Source: CBDTTW01 sp965363675 (GTDB taxonomy: Bacteria; Bacteroidota; Rhodothermia; Rhodothermales; DASSAV01). From it: a stretch of DNA of 13,533 nucleotides. Under the pieces are notes generated by a model, which was given only the letters and a program-made list of their open reading frames with translations, was not told the DNA's origin and did not search any database. Below are positions 7,661 to 13,533 of this stretch, one piece after another. The translations under genes were made by a program, and so were the position numbers. Location of the stretch: the NCBI GenBank assembly GCA_965363675.1, contig CBDTTW010000082.1, positions 1 through 13,533 of the forward strand, in the 5' to 3' direction. The number at the start of each line of letters is the position of its first letter. The stretch's first letter is position 1.

Positions 7661-8949
7661 AGCTTGCCGAACGCATCGAGGAAGGCGCCTTCGCCGGAGG
7701 GCGGTGGCAGGCGCTTGCGGCGCCCGTAGACGGCATCGTCGCGTTCGCCGGCAGCTTCGGCGCGGCGCCGGACTTCGCCGGGGGCGAGGAGACCTTGCAG
7801 GACCTGGCGGTTTCGCTGCTGGACAAGGGCACGCGCCGCCGCGACCGCTTCGAGATTGCCTCGGCGCTCGACCGGCTCGGGGCGAACGTGCAGTTCTACG
7901 CCGACGGCGACCGCATCGGCTTCCAGGGGCGTTGCCTGAAGCAGGACCTCGGCCTTCTTCTCGGGCTCACGGCCGAGCAACTGGCCGAGCCGGCCTTCGA
8001 CGCCGCCGAGGTCGAGAAGGCGCGCGACCGCATGACGGCCGCCGTCCGCCGGTCGATGGACAGCACGGCATCGCGGGCCTCGGGAGCCCTGGCGCGCAGC
8101 CTGTTCGCGCCCTCGCACCCGAACTATTCGCATGCCCCGGCGGCCAAGCTGGCGCTGCTGGCCGCCGCCGACCGCGACCGGGCGGCCGCCTACTACGCCG
8201 CTCAGTATGCGCGCGCCGGCGACCTGCTCGTAGCCGTGGCGGGCGACCTCGGCGGGGTGGACGTTGCCGGCCTGCTCGGGGAGGTGTTTGCGCGCCCCGA
8301 GGCGCCTGCCGCCGCCCCGAACGTCGCCTTGCGGACGGGCTCCGGCCCCGCCGCGCGCCTCCTGGAGCACATGCCCGGCAAGGACAGCCTGGACGTGCGG
8401 TTCGGGCACGCCGTGCCGCTCCTGCGCACCGACGCGGCGTTCATCCCGCTTATGCTCGGCGTTTTCGTGCTCGGGGGCAACTTCTCGGCCCGCCTCATGG
8501 CAACCATCCGCGACGAAATGGGGCTGACCTACGGCATCGGCTCCAGTCTGGCCGGCTTCACCCCCGACGCGAGCGGCTACTGGCAGGTATACGTGACGCT
8601 CAGCCGGGAAAACCTCGTGCGCGGCATCGAAGCCGTGCGCCGCGAGGTGCGGCGCTTCGTGGAAGGCGGCGCCGGGGCGGAGGAGCTGGCGCGCGCCCAA
8701 ACGACGATTACGGGCTCGTACAAAACCGCCCTCGCCACCACGCTCGGCCTGGCGACGGCTCTCTTGACGAACGCCGAGCGTCGCTACCCCAAGGAATACA
8801 TCGACCGCTTCCCGGAGATCGTACAGGCGTGCACCCTCCCGGAGGTCAACGCGGCCATCAGCGCCTTGCTCTCGGCCGACCGGTTGCACGAAGCCGTCGC
8901 CGGACGCCTCGACGCCGACGCGCTGGAGCGCTTGGGGTCGCCCGGCTGA
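7657..8949 (+). CDS. M16 family protein, non-catalytic (R/Y-pair) subunit
   Basis: A 430-residue M16 homologue that lacks the zinc motif. Where HxxEH should stand it reads EETLQDLAVSLLDKGT (residues about 44-59), and no substitute His/Glu cluster is visible. It keeps the C-terminal substrate-binding signature IRDEMGLTYGI, with Arg285 and Tyr292, and the glycine-rich GGNFSARL before it. In the M16B family such proteins pair with a catalytic homologue and complete its active site, so this is probably the partner of the protein encoded just upstream. The 4-base ATGA overlap gives translational coupling and equal dosage. Residues about 195-235 form a Gly/Ala/Pro-rich interdomain linker region. 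No signal peptide is seen. After the stop there are about 150 bases before the next likely start. Confidence 0.92.
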   Translation: MKLAERIEEGAFAGGRWQALAAPVDGIVAFAGSFGAAPDFAGGEETLQDLAVSLLDKGTRRRDRFEIASALDRLGANVQFYADGDRIGFQGRCLKQDLGLLLGLTAEQLAEPAFDAAEVEKARDRMTAAVRRSMDSTASRASGALARSLFAPSHPNYSHAPAAKLALLAAADRDRAAAYYAAQYARAGDLLVAVAGDLGGVDVAGLLGEVFARPEAPAAAPNVALRTGSGPAARLLEHMPGKDSLDVRFGHAVPLLRTDAAFIPLMLGVFVLGGNFSARLMATIRDEMGLTYGIGSSLAGFTPDASGYWQVYVTLSRENLVRGIEAVRREVRRFVEGGAGAEELARAQTTITGSYKTALATTLGLATALLTNAERRYPKEYIDRFPEIVQACTLPEVNAAISALLSADRLHEAVAGRLDADALERLGSPG

Positions 8950-9012
8950 GCGTTCACCAGTTCATTACGTTCACGCGGGACCGGGCCCCGTTGCCCGCGC
9001 GTACAGAATGCT

Positions 9013-9040
9013 TGACGTGGGGCGGATTCCCTCCGCGTCA
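9013..9040. repeat. Imperfect inverted repeat between the M16 pair and the helical-protein gene
   Basis: TGAC (9013-9016) and GCGGA (9022-9026) can pair with TCCGC (9032-9036) and GTCA (9037-9040) around a TTCCC loop, giving 9 pairs with a 5-base bulge. No T run follows, so it is not a standard intrinsic terminator. It lies 60-87 bases upstream of the GTG start at 9100 and could be an operator or a leader structure. A TTGACG hexamer (9012-9017) overlaps its left arm, but I see no good -10 at the right distance. Some such repeats are expected by chance in GC-rich DNA. Confidence 0.3.
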
Positions 9041-9086
9041 GCATTTCCATACGACCCGTGAACCTTGCCGCAGCGGCAACAGATCC

Positions 9087-9093
9087 AAAGAGG
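9087..9093 (+). promoter_or_regulatory. Shine-Dalgarno AAAGAGG that decides the GTG start at 9100
   Basis: AAAGAGG lies 6 bases before GTG 9100, an ideal spacing. Almost every other gene here lacks such a site, so it argues for 9100 over the upstream in-frame GTG at 9058, which has no ribosome-binding sequence and would only add an Ala-rich, unremarkable 14-residue extension. Confidence 0.6.
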
Positions 9094-9099
9094 TGCTCC

Positions 9100-9675
9100 G
9101 TGAGCGACGTACAATCAGAACTCAGAAAGCATACCAGCGACCAGCTAGCCGTGGTGAGCCACGTGCTGGAAGCCGTAGAACGCCAGCGTGAGGATGAAAA
9201 CGTAAAGGCCAACCTCGACGCCAACCAAGTCATCATCGAGGTCGAGCGCGTGCTCAAGGCGCAGGTCGCCGCCCTGGAAGGCATGGTCGATGCCGCCGGC
9301 AGCGACGTGGAGGCGACGATCAAAAAGGCCGTCACCGATGCCCTCGGCTTTGCCGCCGGCCTCTACGACAAGGTGCGCGAGCACACCGTCTCCCGAATGC
9401 TGCGCGACGACTACACGGCGCTCAGCCTGGTGGCGATGGGCTACACGGCGTACCACGCCTTCGGCCTCGTCGTCAAGGACAGCCGCGTAGCCGACCTGGC
9501 GCTGAACCACCTCAAGCAGATCACCCCGTTGCTGGTGCGCATCAGCCAGGTGCTGCCGATTGTAGTGGCCGAGGAGGTCGCCCAGAATCAGGACATGCAC
9601 TTCGACCGTTCCGTGGGCGAGCAGGCCGTCACGAACACGCAGTCTGCGTGGCAAGGCACGGCCAGCATGGCGTAA
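9100..9675 (+). CDS. Helical protein of unknown function, possibly ferritin-like
   Basis: A 191-residue, almost wholly alpha-helical and mildly acidic protein that I cannot assign with certainty. Long amphipathic helices are suggested at about 12-38, 42-66, 68-100, 101-124, 128-155 and 150-165, with short turns between them and a polar, Gln/Ser/Thr-rich tail (165-191). The part with DDYTALSLVAMGYTAYHAF (about 103-121), followed by LALNHLKQITPLLVRISQVLPIVVAEE, recalls ferritin-like stress proteins of the YciE/YciF (DUF892) type. However, the expected set of Glu and ExxH metal ligands is not evident, so this is only a fold guess. There is no signal peptide or membrane helix. GTG 9100 was chosen because AAAGAGG lies 6 bases before it; the frame is open to a GTG at 9058. 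The gene stands alone: a spacer of about 150 bases lies before it and a strong terminator after it. Confidence 0.75.
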   Translation: MSDVQSELRKHTSDQLAVVSHVLEAVERQREDENVKANLDANQVIIEVERVLKAQVAALEGMVDAAGSDVEATIKKAVTDALGFAAGLYDKVREHTVSRMLRDDYTALSLVAMGYTAYHAFGLVVKDSRVADLALNHLKQITPLLVRISQVLPIVVAEEVAQNQDMHFDRSVGEQAVTNTQSAWQGTASMA

Positions 9676-9704
9676 CGGCCGCAAGGCTGCGCCGCCTGCA
9701 TACG

Positions 9705-9744
9705 AACGGGGAGGCCCCTGCAAAGGCGCCTCCCCGTTTTTTTT
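9705..9744 (+). terminator. Rho-independent terminator of the helical-protein gene
   Basis: CGGGGAGGC (9707-9715) pairs perfectly with GCCTCCCCG (9728-9736); two outer A-T pairs add to the stem, and a run of eight T (9737-9744) follows at once. It lies 30 bases after the stop at 9675, in the gap between convergent genes. On the minus strand no T run follows the hairpin, so it should work mainly for plus-strand transcripts. It is the clearest intrinsic terminator in the window. Confidence 0.9.
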
Positions 9745-9764
9745 GGCGTGCGGCCGGGGGCGCG

Positions 9765-10418
9765 CTAGTAGTCGCGGATGATCGTGATGCGCTCTTCCTT
9801 GCGGTCGGCGGCGGCGTCCTCGGGCTTGGGCATCACGTAGCTGAGGATGAAGTAGCCGAGGGTAAGCGAGCCCTGGCTGATGATCGTGCCGATCACGAAG
9901 GCGATGCGGACCACCGTAGGGTCGAGGTTGAAGTACTCGGCCAGGCCGCCGCAGACGCCGGCGATCTTCTTGTCGCGCGAGCGGACGAGCTTGCGCCGCC
10001 CGTCGCCGAGCGTGAAGCCGCCCAGCGGCGATTTCTTGTCGGCGCGCGCCTGCCGGCGCTCCCGGCGGCGCTGCTTCCTGGATTTGCGGTTGGGCTTCCA
10101 ACTGAGCACGCCGAAGCCGAGCAGGATGATGAGCACGCCCGCCACCCACGGAATCATGGCGGCCAGCCCCGCGAGGTTCGGGCCGTTCCAGAGGCCCATC
10201 TCCTGGAACAGGTACGCTACGCCTACCAGGATGATGGAGAGGCCGGCGGCGGTGGGCAGGTTCCAGAAGCCTTGCGGCTTGGTTTCCGGTTCCTCGAAGA
10301 GCAGCCCTTCGATCTCGTCGTCCGACATGGACTCGTAGTCGTGCAGGCCCTCGCTCGTATCGTAATACTCGCTGTCCTGATCGGAATGGGGCGTTCGGGT
10401 GCGGGTTCGCGTGGACAT
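9765..10418 (-). CDS. PspC-domain membrane protein
   Basis: A 217-residue protein whose C-terminal part (about 143-199) is a PspC domain: KLVRSRDKKIAGVCGGLAEY, then LDPTVVRIAFV and a hydrophobic helix ending in YVMPKPE. Before it lie an acidic, hydrophilic N-terminal tail (1-48, with DDEIEGLLFEEPE), two membrane helices (about 55-72 and 82-105) and a very basic linker (111-129, RKSRKQRRRERR). By the positive-inside rule the linker should be cytosolic. In the known family, PspC takes part in the envelope-stress phage-shock response or acts as a small membrane regulator. Genes pspA and pspB are not visible here, so the role is inferred from the domain alone. ATG 10418 is the first Met of the coding-looking stretch; upstream sequence in this frame is low-complexity shadow. 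It follows the folate gene by 53 bases on the same strand. Confidence 0.9.
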   Translation of the reverse strand: MSTRTRTRTPHSDQDSEYYDTSEGLHDYESMSDDEIEGLLFEEPETKPQGFWNLPTAAGLSIILVGVAYLFQEMGLWNGPNLAGLAAMIPWVAGVLIILLGFGVLSWKPNRKSRKQRRRERRQARADKKSPLGGFTLGDGRRKLVRSRDKKIAGVCGGLAEYFNLDPTVVRIAFVIGTIISQGSLTLGYFILSYVMPKPEDAAADRKEERITIIRDY

Positions 10419-10471
10419 GGCAGGGGGTTTCGTTGATGCACTCCGTAATCTACGCGCCGGGCGTGCGGTTG

Positions 10472-11038
10472 TTACATGCGAGCAGGTATAGGCGCCGCCC
10501 GCGCCTCCGTCACGAGGCGCGTCAGGCGTACGTCGTGCGCTTCGCAGGGCAGCGTGGGCCAGAGGCAGCCTTCGTAGGCGAGGCCCACGACAGGGCCCGC
10601 GAAGCCCGCCAGGAAGCGGTCGTAATAGCCTTTTCCGAAGCCCAGGCGGCCGCCGTCGAGTCCGGCGCCCAGACAGGGTACAATAGCGAGGTCCAGGAGT
10701 TCCACGGCGAGGGGGCATGCCTCGGGCTCGGGCTCCGGCGCGCCCCACCGGTTCGGGCGCAGGGGCTCGCCGGGGGCCCACGCGGCCTGCGTCATTGCGC
10801 CGTCCTCCGAGAGGCTCACGACGGGGAGGTACAGCCGCTTGCCGGCGGCGTGCAGCGCCGCCAGCAGCGGGCGCGTGTCCACCTCGCGGCGGCCGACGAG
10901 CGGGTAGTAGCAGTGCACCCGGCGCGCGGCCTGCGCTTCCGGCAGGGCGGCGGCGGCCGCGCAGATGCCGGCGCTCAGGCGGGCGTACGCGGCCTCGGAG
11001 AGCTGCGCGCGGTAGGCGCGGCACGCCGCCCGGAGCAC
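10472..11038 (-). CDS. 5-formyltetrahydrofolate cyclo-ligase
   Basis: The family signature is clear: IVPCLGAGLDGGRLG followed by FGKGYYDRFL (residues about 119-143 of the chosen form), the glycine-rich phosphate-binding loop. CYYPLVGRREVDTRPLL (about 43-59) and RLYLPVV also fit. The enzyme uses ATP to turn 5-formyl-THF (folinic acid) into 5,10-methenyl-THF and returns this side product to the one-carbon pool. The start is uncertain. The conserved N terminus begins at LRAACRAYRAQL, which matches GTG 11038 and gives a typical 188 residues. The frame stays open to ATG 11125, ATG 11143 and GTG 11161, adding up to 41 Pro/Gly-rich residues and running into the promoter or the start of the divergent AhpD-like gene. 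No Shine-Dalgarno helps. The pspC-domain gene follows on the same strand. Confidence 0.9.
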   Translation of the reverse strand: MLRAACRAYRAQLSEAAYARLSAGICAAAAALPEAQAARRVHCYYPLVGRREVDTRPLLAALHAAGKRLYLPVVSLSEDGAMTQAAWAPGEPLRPNRWGAPEPEPEACPLAVELLDLAIVPCLGAGLDGGRLGFGKGYYDRFLAGFAGPVVGLAYEGCLWPTLPCEAHDVRLTRLVTEARAAPIPARM

Positions 11039-11073
11039 GGGCTTGCCCGGAGGCAGGCCGCCGCCGTGCGCCG

Positions 11074-11080
11074 TATCTTG
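11074..11080 (+). promoter_or_regulatory. Possible -10/-7 promoter element of the AhpD-like gene
   Basis: TATCTTG, 68 bases before ATG 11142. The same eight bases CGTATCTT occur before ffh at a similar distance. No convincing -35 or -33 element is seen, so this is a weak call. Confidence 0.25.
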
Positions 11081-11141
11081 GCGCCGCGTTCCGGCAAAGG
11101 CATGGTCGGGAGGCAGCGGATTCATCAACCCTAAAATAATC

Positions 11142-11528
11142 ATGTCCGAAGAACAAAACACCGACCGGCTGGCGCAATTCGAAGCCTACCGGCAGCGCAT
11201 GAACGCGCGCATCCTGGGCGAGGGCGGGCACCTGGGCATCAAACGGTTTTTTGCGCTCGACGGGGCGGCCTACCGCGACGGCGCCTTGCCGGCCTCCACC
11301 AAGGAACTGCTGGGCCTGACGGCCTCGGCGGTGCTGCGCTGCAACGACTGCATCGACTACCACCTCATCCAGTGCGTCGAGGCGGGCCTCGGCGACGCCG
11401 AGATCATGGAAGCGCTGAACGTGGCCCTGGTAGTGGGCGGCTCCATCGTGATCCCGCATTTGCGCCGCGCCGTCGAGACGCTCGATCTCTTGCGGCGGCG
11501 CGCCGACCCGGAGGCCCCGGCAATATGA
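11142..11528 (+). CDS. Carboxymuconolactone decarboxylase / AhpD-like protein
   Basis: A 128-residue, all-helical protein of the CMD family. The redox motif CNDC (Cys67, Cys70) with His74 four residues after the second Cys (CNDCIDYH) is the AhpD active-site pattern. Glu55 in STKELLGL is a candidate for the proton-relay Glu, and the C-terminal helix EIMEALNVALVVGGSIVIPH is typical of the family. Such proteins act as disulfide reductants or peroxidases; the lone domain with a complete CxxC suggests redox activity rather than muconolactone decarboxylation. No ahpC or lipoamide gene is nearby, so the electron partner is unknown. ATG 11142 follows an A-rich leader (AAAATAATC) without a Shine-Dalgarno. 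Upstream sequence in this frame is shadow of the divergent folate gene. The ATG lies within a CATG shared with a possible start of that gene on the other strand. Confidence 0.9.
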   Translation: MSEEQNTDRLAQFEAYRQRMNARILGEGGHLGIKRFFALDGAAYRDGALPASTKELLGLTASAVLRCNDCIDYHLIQCVEAGLGDAEIMEALNVALVVGGSIVIPHLRRAVETLDLLRRRADPEAPAI

Positions 11529-11555
11529 AGCGCCGGTCAAACGCAAGCGCTCAAC

Positions 11556-11585
11556 TTGGAAATCCGGAGCGTATTTGCGTATCTT
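11556..11585 (+). promoter_or_regulatory. Candidate ffh promoter
   Basis: TTGGAA (11556-11561) and TATCTT (11580-11585) are separated by 18 bases, matching the sigma-70 pattern at 4 of 6 positions each. TATCTT also fits the start of the Bacteroidota -7 motif TAnnTTTG, with a TTG about 21 bases upstream. It would give a leader of about 50 bases before the ffh start. The 114-base gap after the AhpD-like gene holds this and no other clear element. Confidence 0.4.
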
Positions 11586-11642
11586 ATCTAGTCTGTACAC
11601 CACCCGTTGGACGGCGCCGACCCTAACCACTCGGCGCCCCGC

Positions 11643-12998
11643 ATGCTCATGTTCGAGAGTTTATCCGAAAAACTGGAAGGCGCCCTCAAGACGGCCACGG
11701 GCCAGGGCCGCATCAATGAGCTGAACATCGCTCATTCGATGCGCGAGATCCGGCGCGCCCTTCTGGATGCGGACGTAAACTACCAGGTGGCCCGCGACTT
11801 CACGGAGCGCGTCAAGGAAGCCGCCCTCGGCGAGGAAGTGCTCAGCGCCGTCAGCCCGGGGCAGCAGCTCGTCAAGGTGGTCTACGACGAACTGTTGGCG
11901 CTGCTCGGCTCGGAGAACGTGCCCGTGACCATGTCGGCCCAGCCGCCCACCGTCATTCTGGTGGCCGGCTTGCAGGGCTCCGGCAAAACGACCTTCTGCG
12001 GCAAGCTGGCGGCTTTCTTCAAAAGCAAAGGCCGCGCCCCGCTCATCGCCGCCGCCGACGTGTACCGCCCGGCCGCCGTGGACCAGCTCAAGACGCTCGC
12101 CGAGAGCATCAAGGTCCCCGTCTACGCGCTCGAAGAAAACGGCGCCCCCGTGCAGGACGCCGTGCGCGTGGCGCGCGAGGCCGTCGCCCAGGCGCGCAAG
12201 CTGGCCCGCGACGTAGTCATCATCGACACGGCCGGCCGCCTGCACGTCGATGAGCGCATGATGCAGGAGGTGCAGGACATCAAGTCCGCCGTGAACCCGC
12301 ACGAGATCCTGTTCGTCGTGGACAGCATGACGGGCCAGGACGCCGTCAACACGGCCCAGGAGTTCAACAAGCGCCTCAACTTCGACGGCGTCGTGCTGAC
12401 AAAGCTCGACGGCGACACGCGCGGCGGCGCGGCGCTCTCGATCCGCTCGGTCGTCGAGAAGCCGATCAAGTTCGCTTCGATGGGCGAGAAGCTCGACGCC
12501 CTGACGCCGTTCTTTCCGGACCGTATGGCGCAGCGCATCCTCGGCATGGGCGACGTGGTGTCGTTCGTCGAGAAGGCGCAGGAGCAGTTCGACCAGAAGC
12601 AGGCCGAGAAGCTTCAGCGCAAGATCCGCACCGAGGAGTTCAACCTGGAGGACTTCCTCGACCAGCTTCAGCGCATCAAGAAGATGGGCTCGCTGAAAGA
12701 CCTGCTCGGGATGATCCCCGGCGTGGGCAAGATGGTCAAGGAAGTAGACGTGGACGACGACGCCTTCAAGCACATCGAGGCGATGATCCAGTCCATGACC
12801 CCGCACGAGCGCAACAACCCGGACCTGATCAACGGGAGCCGCCGCCGCCGCATCGCCCTGGGCAGCGGGATGGAAGTGCACGACGTGAACCAGCTCCTGA
12901 AGCAGTTCCGGGAGATGAAGAAGATGATGAAGACCATGACCAAGCTGATGGGCAAGGGCCGCAATGTGGACCTGAGCGCTATGCTCGGGCAGCGATAG
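11643..12998 (+). CDS. ffh: Signal recognition particle GTPase Ffh
   Basis: A 451-residue SRP54-type protein. The N-domain helical bundle (1-100) includes EIRRALLDADVNYQVARDF. The G domain follows, with P-loop GLQGSGKTT (109-117), DTAGR (195-199) and TKLDGD (253-258). The Met-rich M domain (about 305-451) has the RNA- and signal-binding segment GSRRRRIALGSG and then MKKMMKTMTKLMGKG. With 4.5S RNA it binds signal sequences on nascent chains and delivers ribosomes to FtsY at the membrane. I see no 4.5S RNA gene in the window. The start is ATG 11643 or ATG 11649; homologues usually begin MFE/MFD, which favours 11649 slightly, and the in-frame TTG at 11607 is unlikely. No Shine-Dalgarno is seen. 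rpsP starts 56 bases downstream, the common ffh-rpsP order. Confidence 0.97.
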   Translation: MLMFESLSEKLEGALKTATGQGRINELNIAHSMREIRRALLDADVNYQVARDFTERVKEAALGEEVLSAVSPGQQLVKVVYDELLALLGSENVPVTMSAQPPTVILVAGLQGSGKTTFCGKLAAFFKSKGRAPLIAAADVYRPAAVDQLKTLAESIKVPVYALEENGAPVQDAVRVAREAVAQARKLARDVVIIDTAGRLHVDERMMQEVQDIKSAVNPHEILFVVDSMTGQDAVNTAQEFNKRLNFDGVVLTKLDGDTRGGAALSIRSVVEKPIKFASMGEKLDALTPFFPDRMAQRILGMGDVVSFVEKAQEQFDQKQAEKLQRKIRTEEFNLEDFLDQLQRIKKMGSLKDLLGMIPGVGKMVKEVDVDDDAFKHIEAMIQSMTPHERNNPDLINGSRRRRIALGSGMEVHDVNQLLKQFREMKKMMKTMTKLMGKGRNVDLSAMLGQR

Positions 12999-13054
12999 CC
13001 GCCGGCTCGCCTACAGGCTCGGAAACACTGTATAAACCTTTAACAAAAAGCATC

Positions 13055-13533
13055 GTGGCAGTTAAGATTCGCTTACGTCGGCTCGGCCGCAAACGGCTCC
13101 CGATTTACTCGCTGGTGGCGACGGACAGCCGCAGCCCCCGCGACGGACGCTTCATCGAGGACCTGGGCCGCTACGCGGTCACGCAACAGCCGGCGCGCTT
13201 CGAGCTTCGGGACGAACGCATCCTGCACTGGCTCAGCAACGGTGCGCAGCCTACCGACACCGTGCGCAGCATCCTAAGCAAGCACGGGCTGCTGCTGGCG
13301 AACACGCTCAAGAAGAAGGGCCGCTCGGACGAGGAGATCTGGCAGGCCGTCGCGGAGTTCCGCGAGCAGCGCAGCCGGCGCGAAGCCGCCAAGGGCGCTC
13401 TGACGGTGGCCGACCGCCGCCGGATAGCGCTCGAAGAGGAGCGCAAACGCGTCGCCGCGCAGGAGGCGAAGAACCGCGCCGAAGCGGAAGTTCGCGCCCG
13501 CGAGGAAGCCGAGGAGCGCCGCCGTAACCTCGA
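13055..13533 (+). CDS. rpsP: Ribosomal protein bS16, 3' end outside window, with long C-terminal extension
   Basis: The frame starts at GTG 13055 and remains open to the right edge; 159 residues are visible. The N terminus MAVKIRLRRLGRK and the segment ATDSRSPRDGRFIEDLGRY are diagnostic for bS16, an early-binding 30S assembly protein. The core fold ends near residue 83. It is followed by a Lys-rich turn (LKKKGRSDEEIW) and a long tail rich in Arg, Glu and Ala with heptad-like spacing (about 100-159 and on), probably a charged helix or coiled coil. Bacterial bS16 is often only 80-90 residues, but extended forms are known in the Bacteroidota lineage. The start sits behind an A-rich leader (TTTAACAAAAAGCATC) without a Shine-Dalgarno, in the 56-base gap after ffh. 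rimM, trmD and rplS would be expected downstream but are not in view. Confidence 0.95.
   Translation, partial: MAVKIRLRRLGRKRLPIYSLVATDSRSPRDGRFIEDLGRYAVTQQPARFELRDERILHWLSNGAQPTDTVRSILSKHGLLLANTLKKKGRSDEEIWQAVAEFREQRSRREAAKGALTVADRRRIALEEERKRVAAQEAKNRAEAEVRAREEAEERRRNL

Noticed and set aside
7528..8889. Minus-strand open frame of 453 codons opposite the M16 pair
   Set aside because: It spans the junction of two clearly coding M16 genes on the other strand. Its composition is low-complexity and no motif is seen.
9145..10149. Minus-strand open frame of 334 codons covering the helical-protein gene and part of the pspC gene
   Set aside because: It crosses a terminator and is out of frame with the real PspC domain. 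The product is Arg/Ala/Pro/Gly-rich shadow sequence.
11529..11551. AGCGC...GCGCT inverted repeat after the AhpD-like gene as a terminator
   Set aside because: It has only five pairs around a 13-base loop and no T run follows.
10419..11630. N-terminal extension of the PspC-protein frame to 11630
   Set aside because: Upstream of ATG 10418 the frame is the shadow of the cyclo-ligase and AhpD-like genes. The protein-like pattern begins only at 10418.
11661..12881. Minus-strand open frame of 406 codons opposite ffh
   Set aside because: It mirrors the ffh codons (Leu/Val/His/Asp-rich), has no domain, and no promoter or ribosome site is seen.
13014..13054. TATAAA (13031-13036) as an rpsP promoter
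   Set aside because: There is no matching upstream hexamer at 16-19 bases, and the AT-rich stretch is better explained as the A-rich leader that replaces a Shine-Dalgarno in this lineage. rpsP is probably also read from ffh transcripts.

Overview
This is an ordinary, gene-dense stretch of a visibly GC-rich bacterial chromosome. Several traits point to the Bacteroidota/Rhodothermota side of the tree, perhaps a Rhodothermales-like bacterium. Nearly all genes lack a Shine-Dalgarno sequence, and several start codons sit behind A-rich leaders. Ribosomal protein bS16 has a long charged C-terminal tail. A PspC-domain membrane protein and a Pol I with a Tyr O-helix are also present. The taxonomic placement is inference. 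I see no tRNA, rRNA, CRISPR array, insertion sequence or phage gene.

Layout. (1) Bases 2-751 (+) are the 3' part of a fructosamine/ketosamine kinase cut by the window edge. Its end overlaps the end of the next unit convergently. (2) A minus-strand run, read from right to left, holds a dTDP-glucose 4,6-dehydratase (3395-2277), a HAD-family phosphatase (2234-1554) and an alpha/beta hydrolase (1549-716). (3) A plus-strand run divergent from it holds polA (DNA polymerase I, all three domains intact) and two tightly coupled M16 peptidase genes. The first peptidase keeps the zinc site; the second lacks it but has the Arg/Tyr pair, so they look like the two halves of one heterodimeric protease. (4) A stand-alone gene encodes a 191-residue helical protein of uncertain, possibly ferritin-like, family. 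It has a real Shine-Dalgarno and ends in the clearest rho-independent terminator of the window. (5) Two minus-strand genes follow: 5-formyltetrahydrofolate cyclo-ligase, then a PspC-domain membrane protein. (6) A plus-strand run ends the window: an AhpD-like carboxymuconolactone decarboxylase family protein, ffh (SRP GTPase) and rpsP (bS16, cut by the right edge). The ffh-rpsP neighbourhood is a familiar bacterial arrangement.

Most genes are housekeeping: DNA repair and replication, protein targeting, ribosome, folate, sugar nucleotide metabolism and protein deglycation. I found no convincing new multi-gene system. The items most worth a second look are the unassigned helical protein with its isolated transcription unit, the complementary split of active-site residues between the two M16 proteins, the natural Tyr at the Pol I O-helix selectivity position, and the long coiled-coil-like tail on bS16. 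Many long antisense reading frames, some over 1 kb, are artefacts of GC-rich codon use and were rejected.
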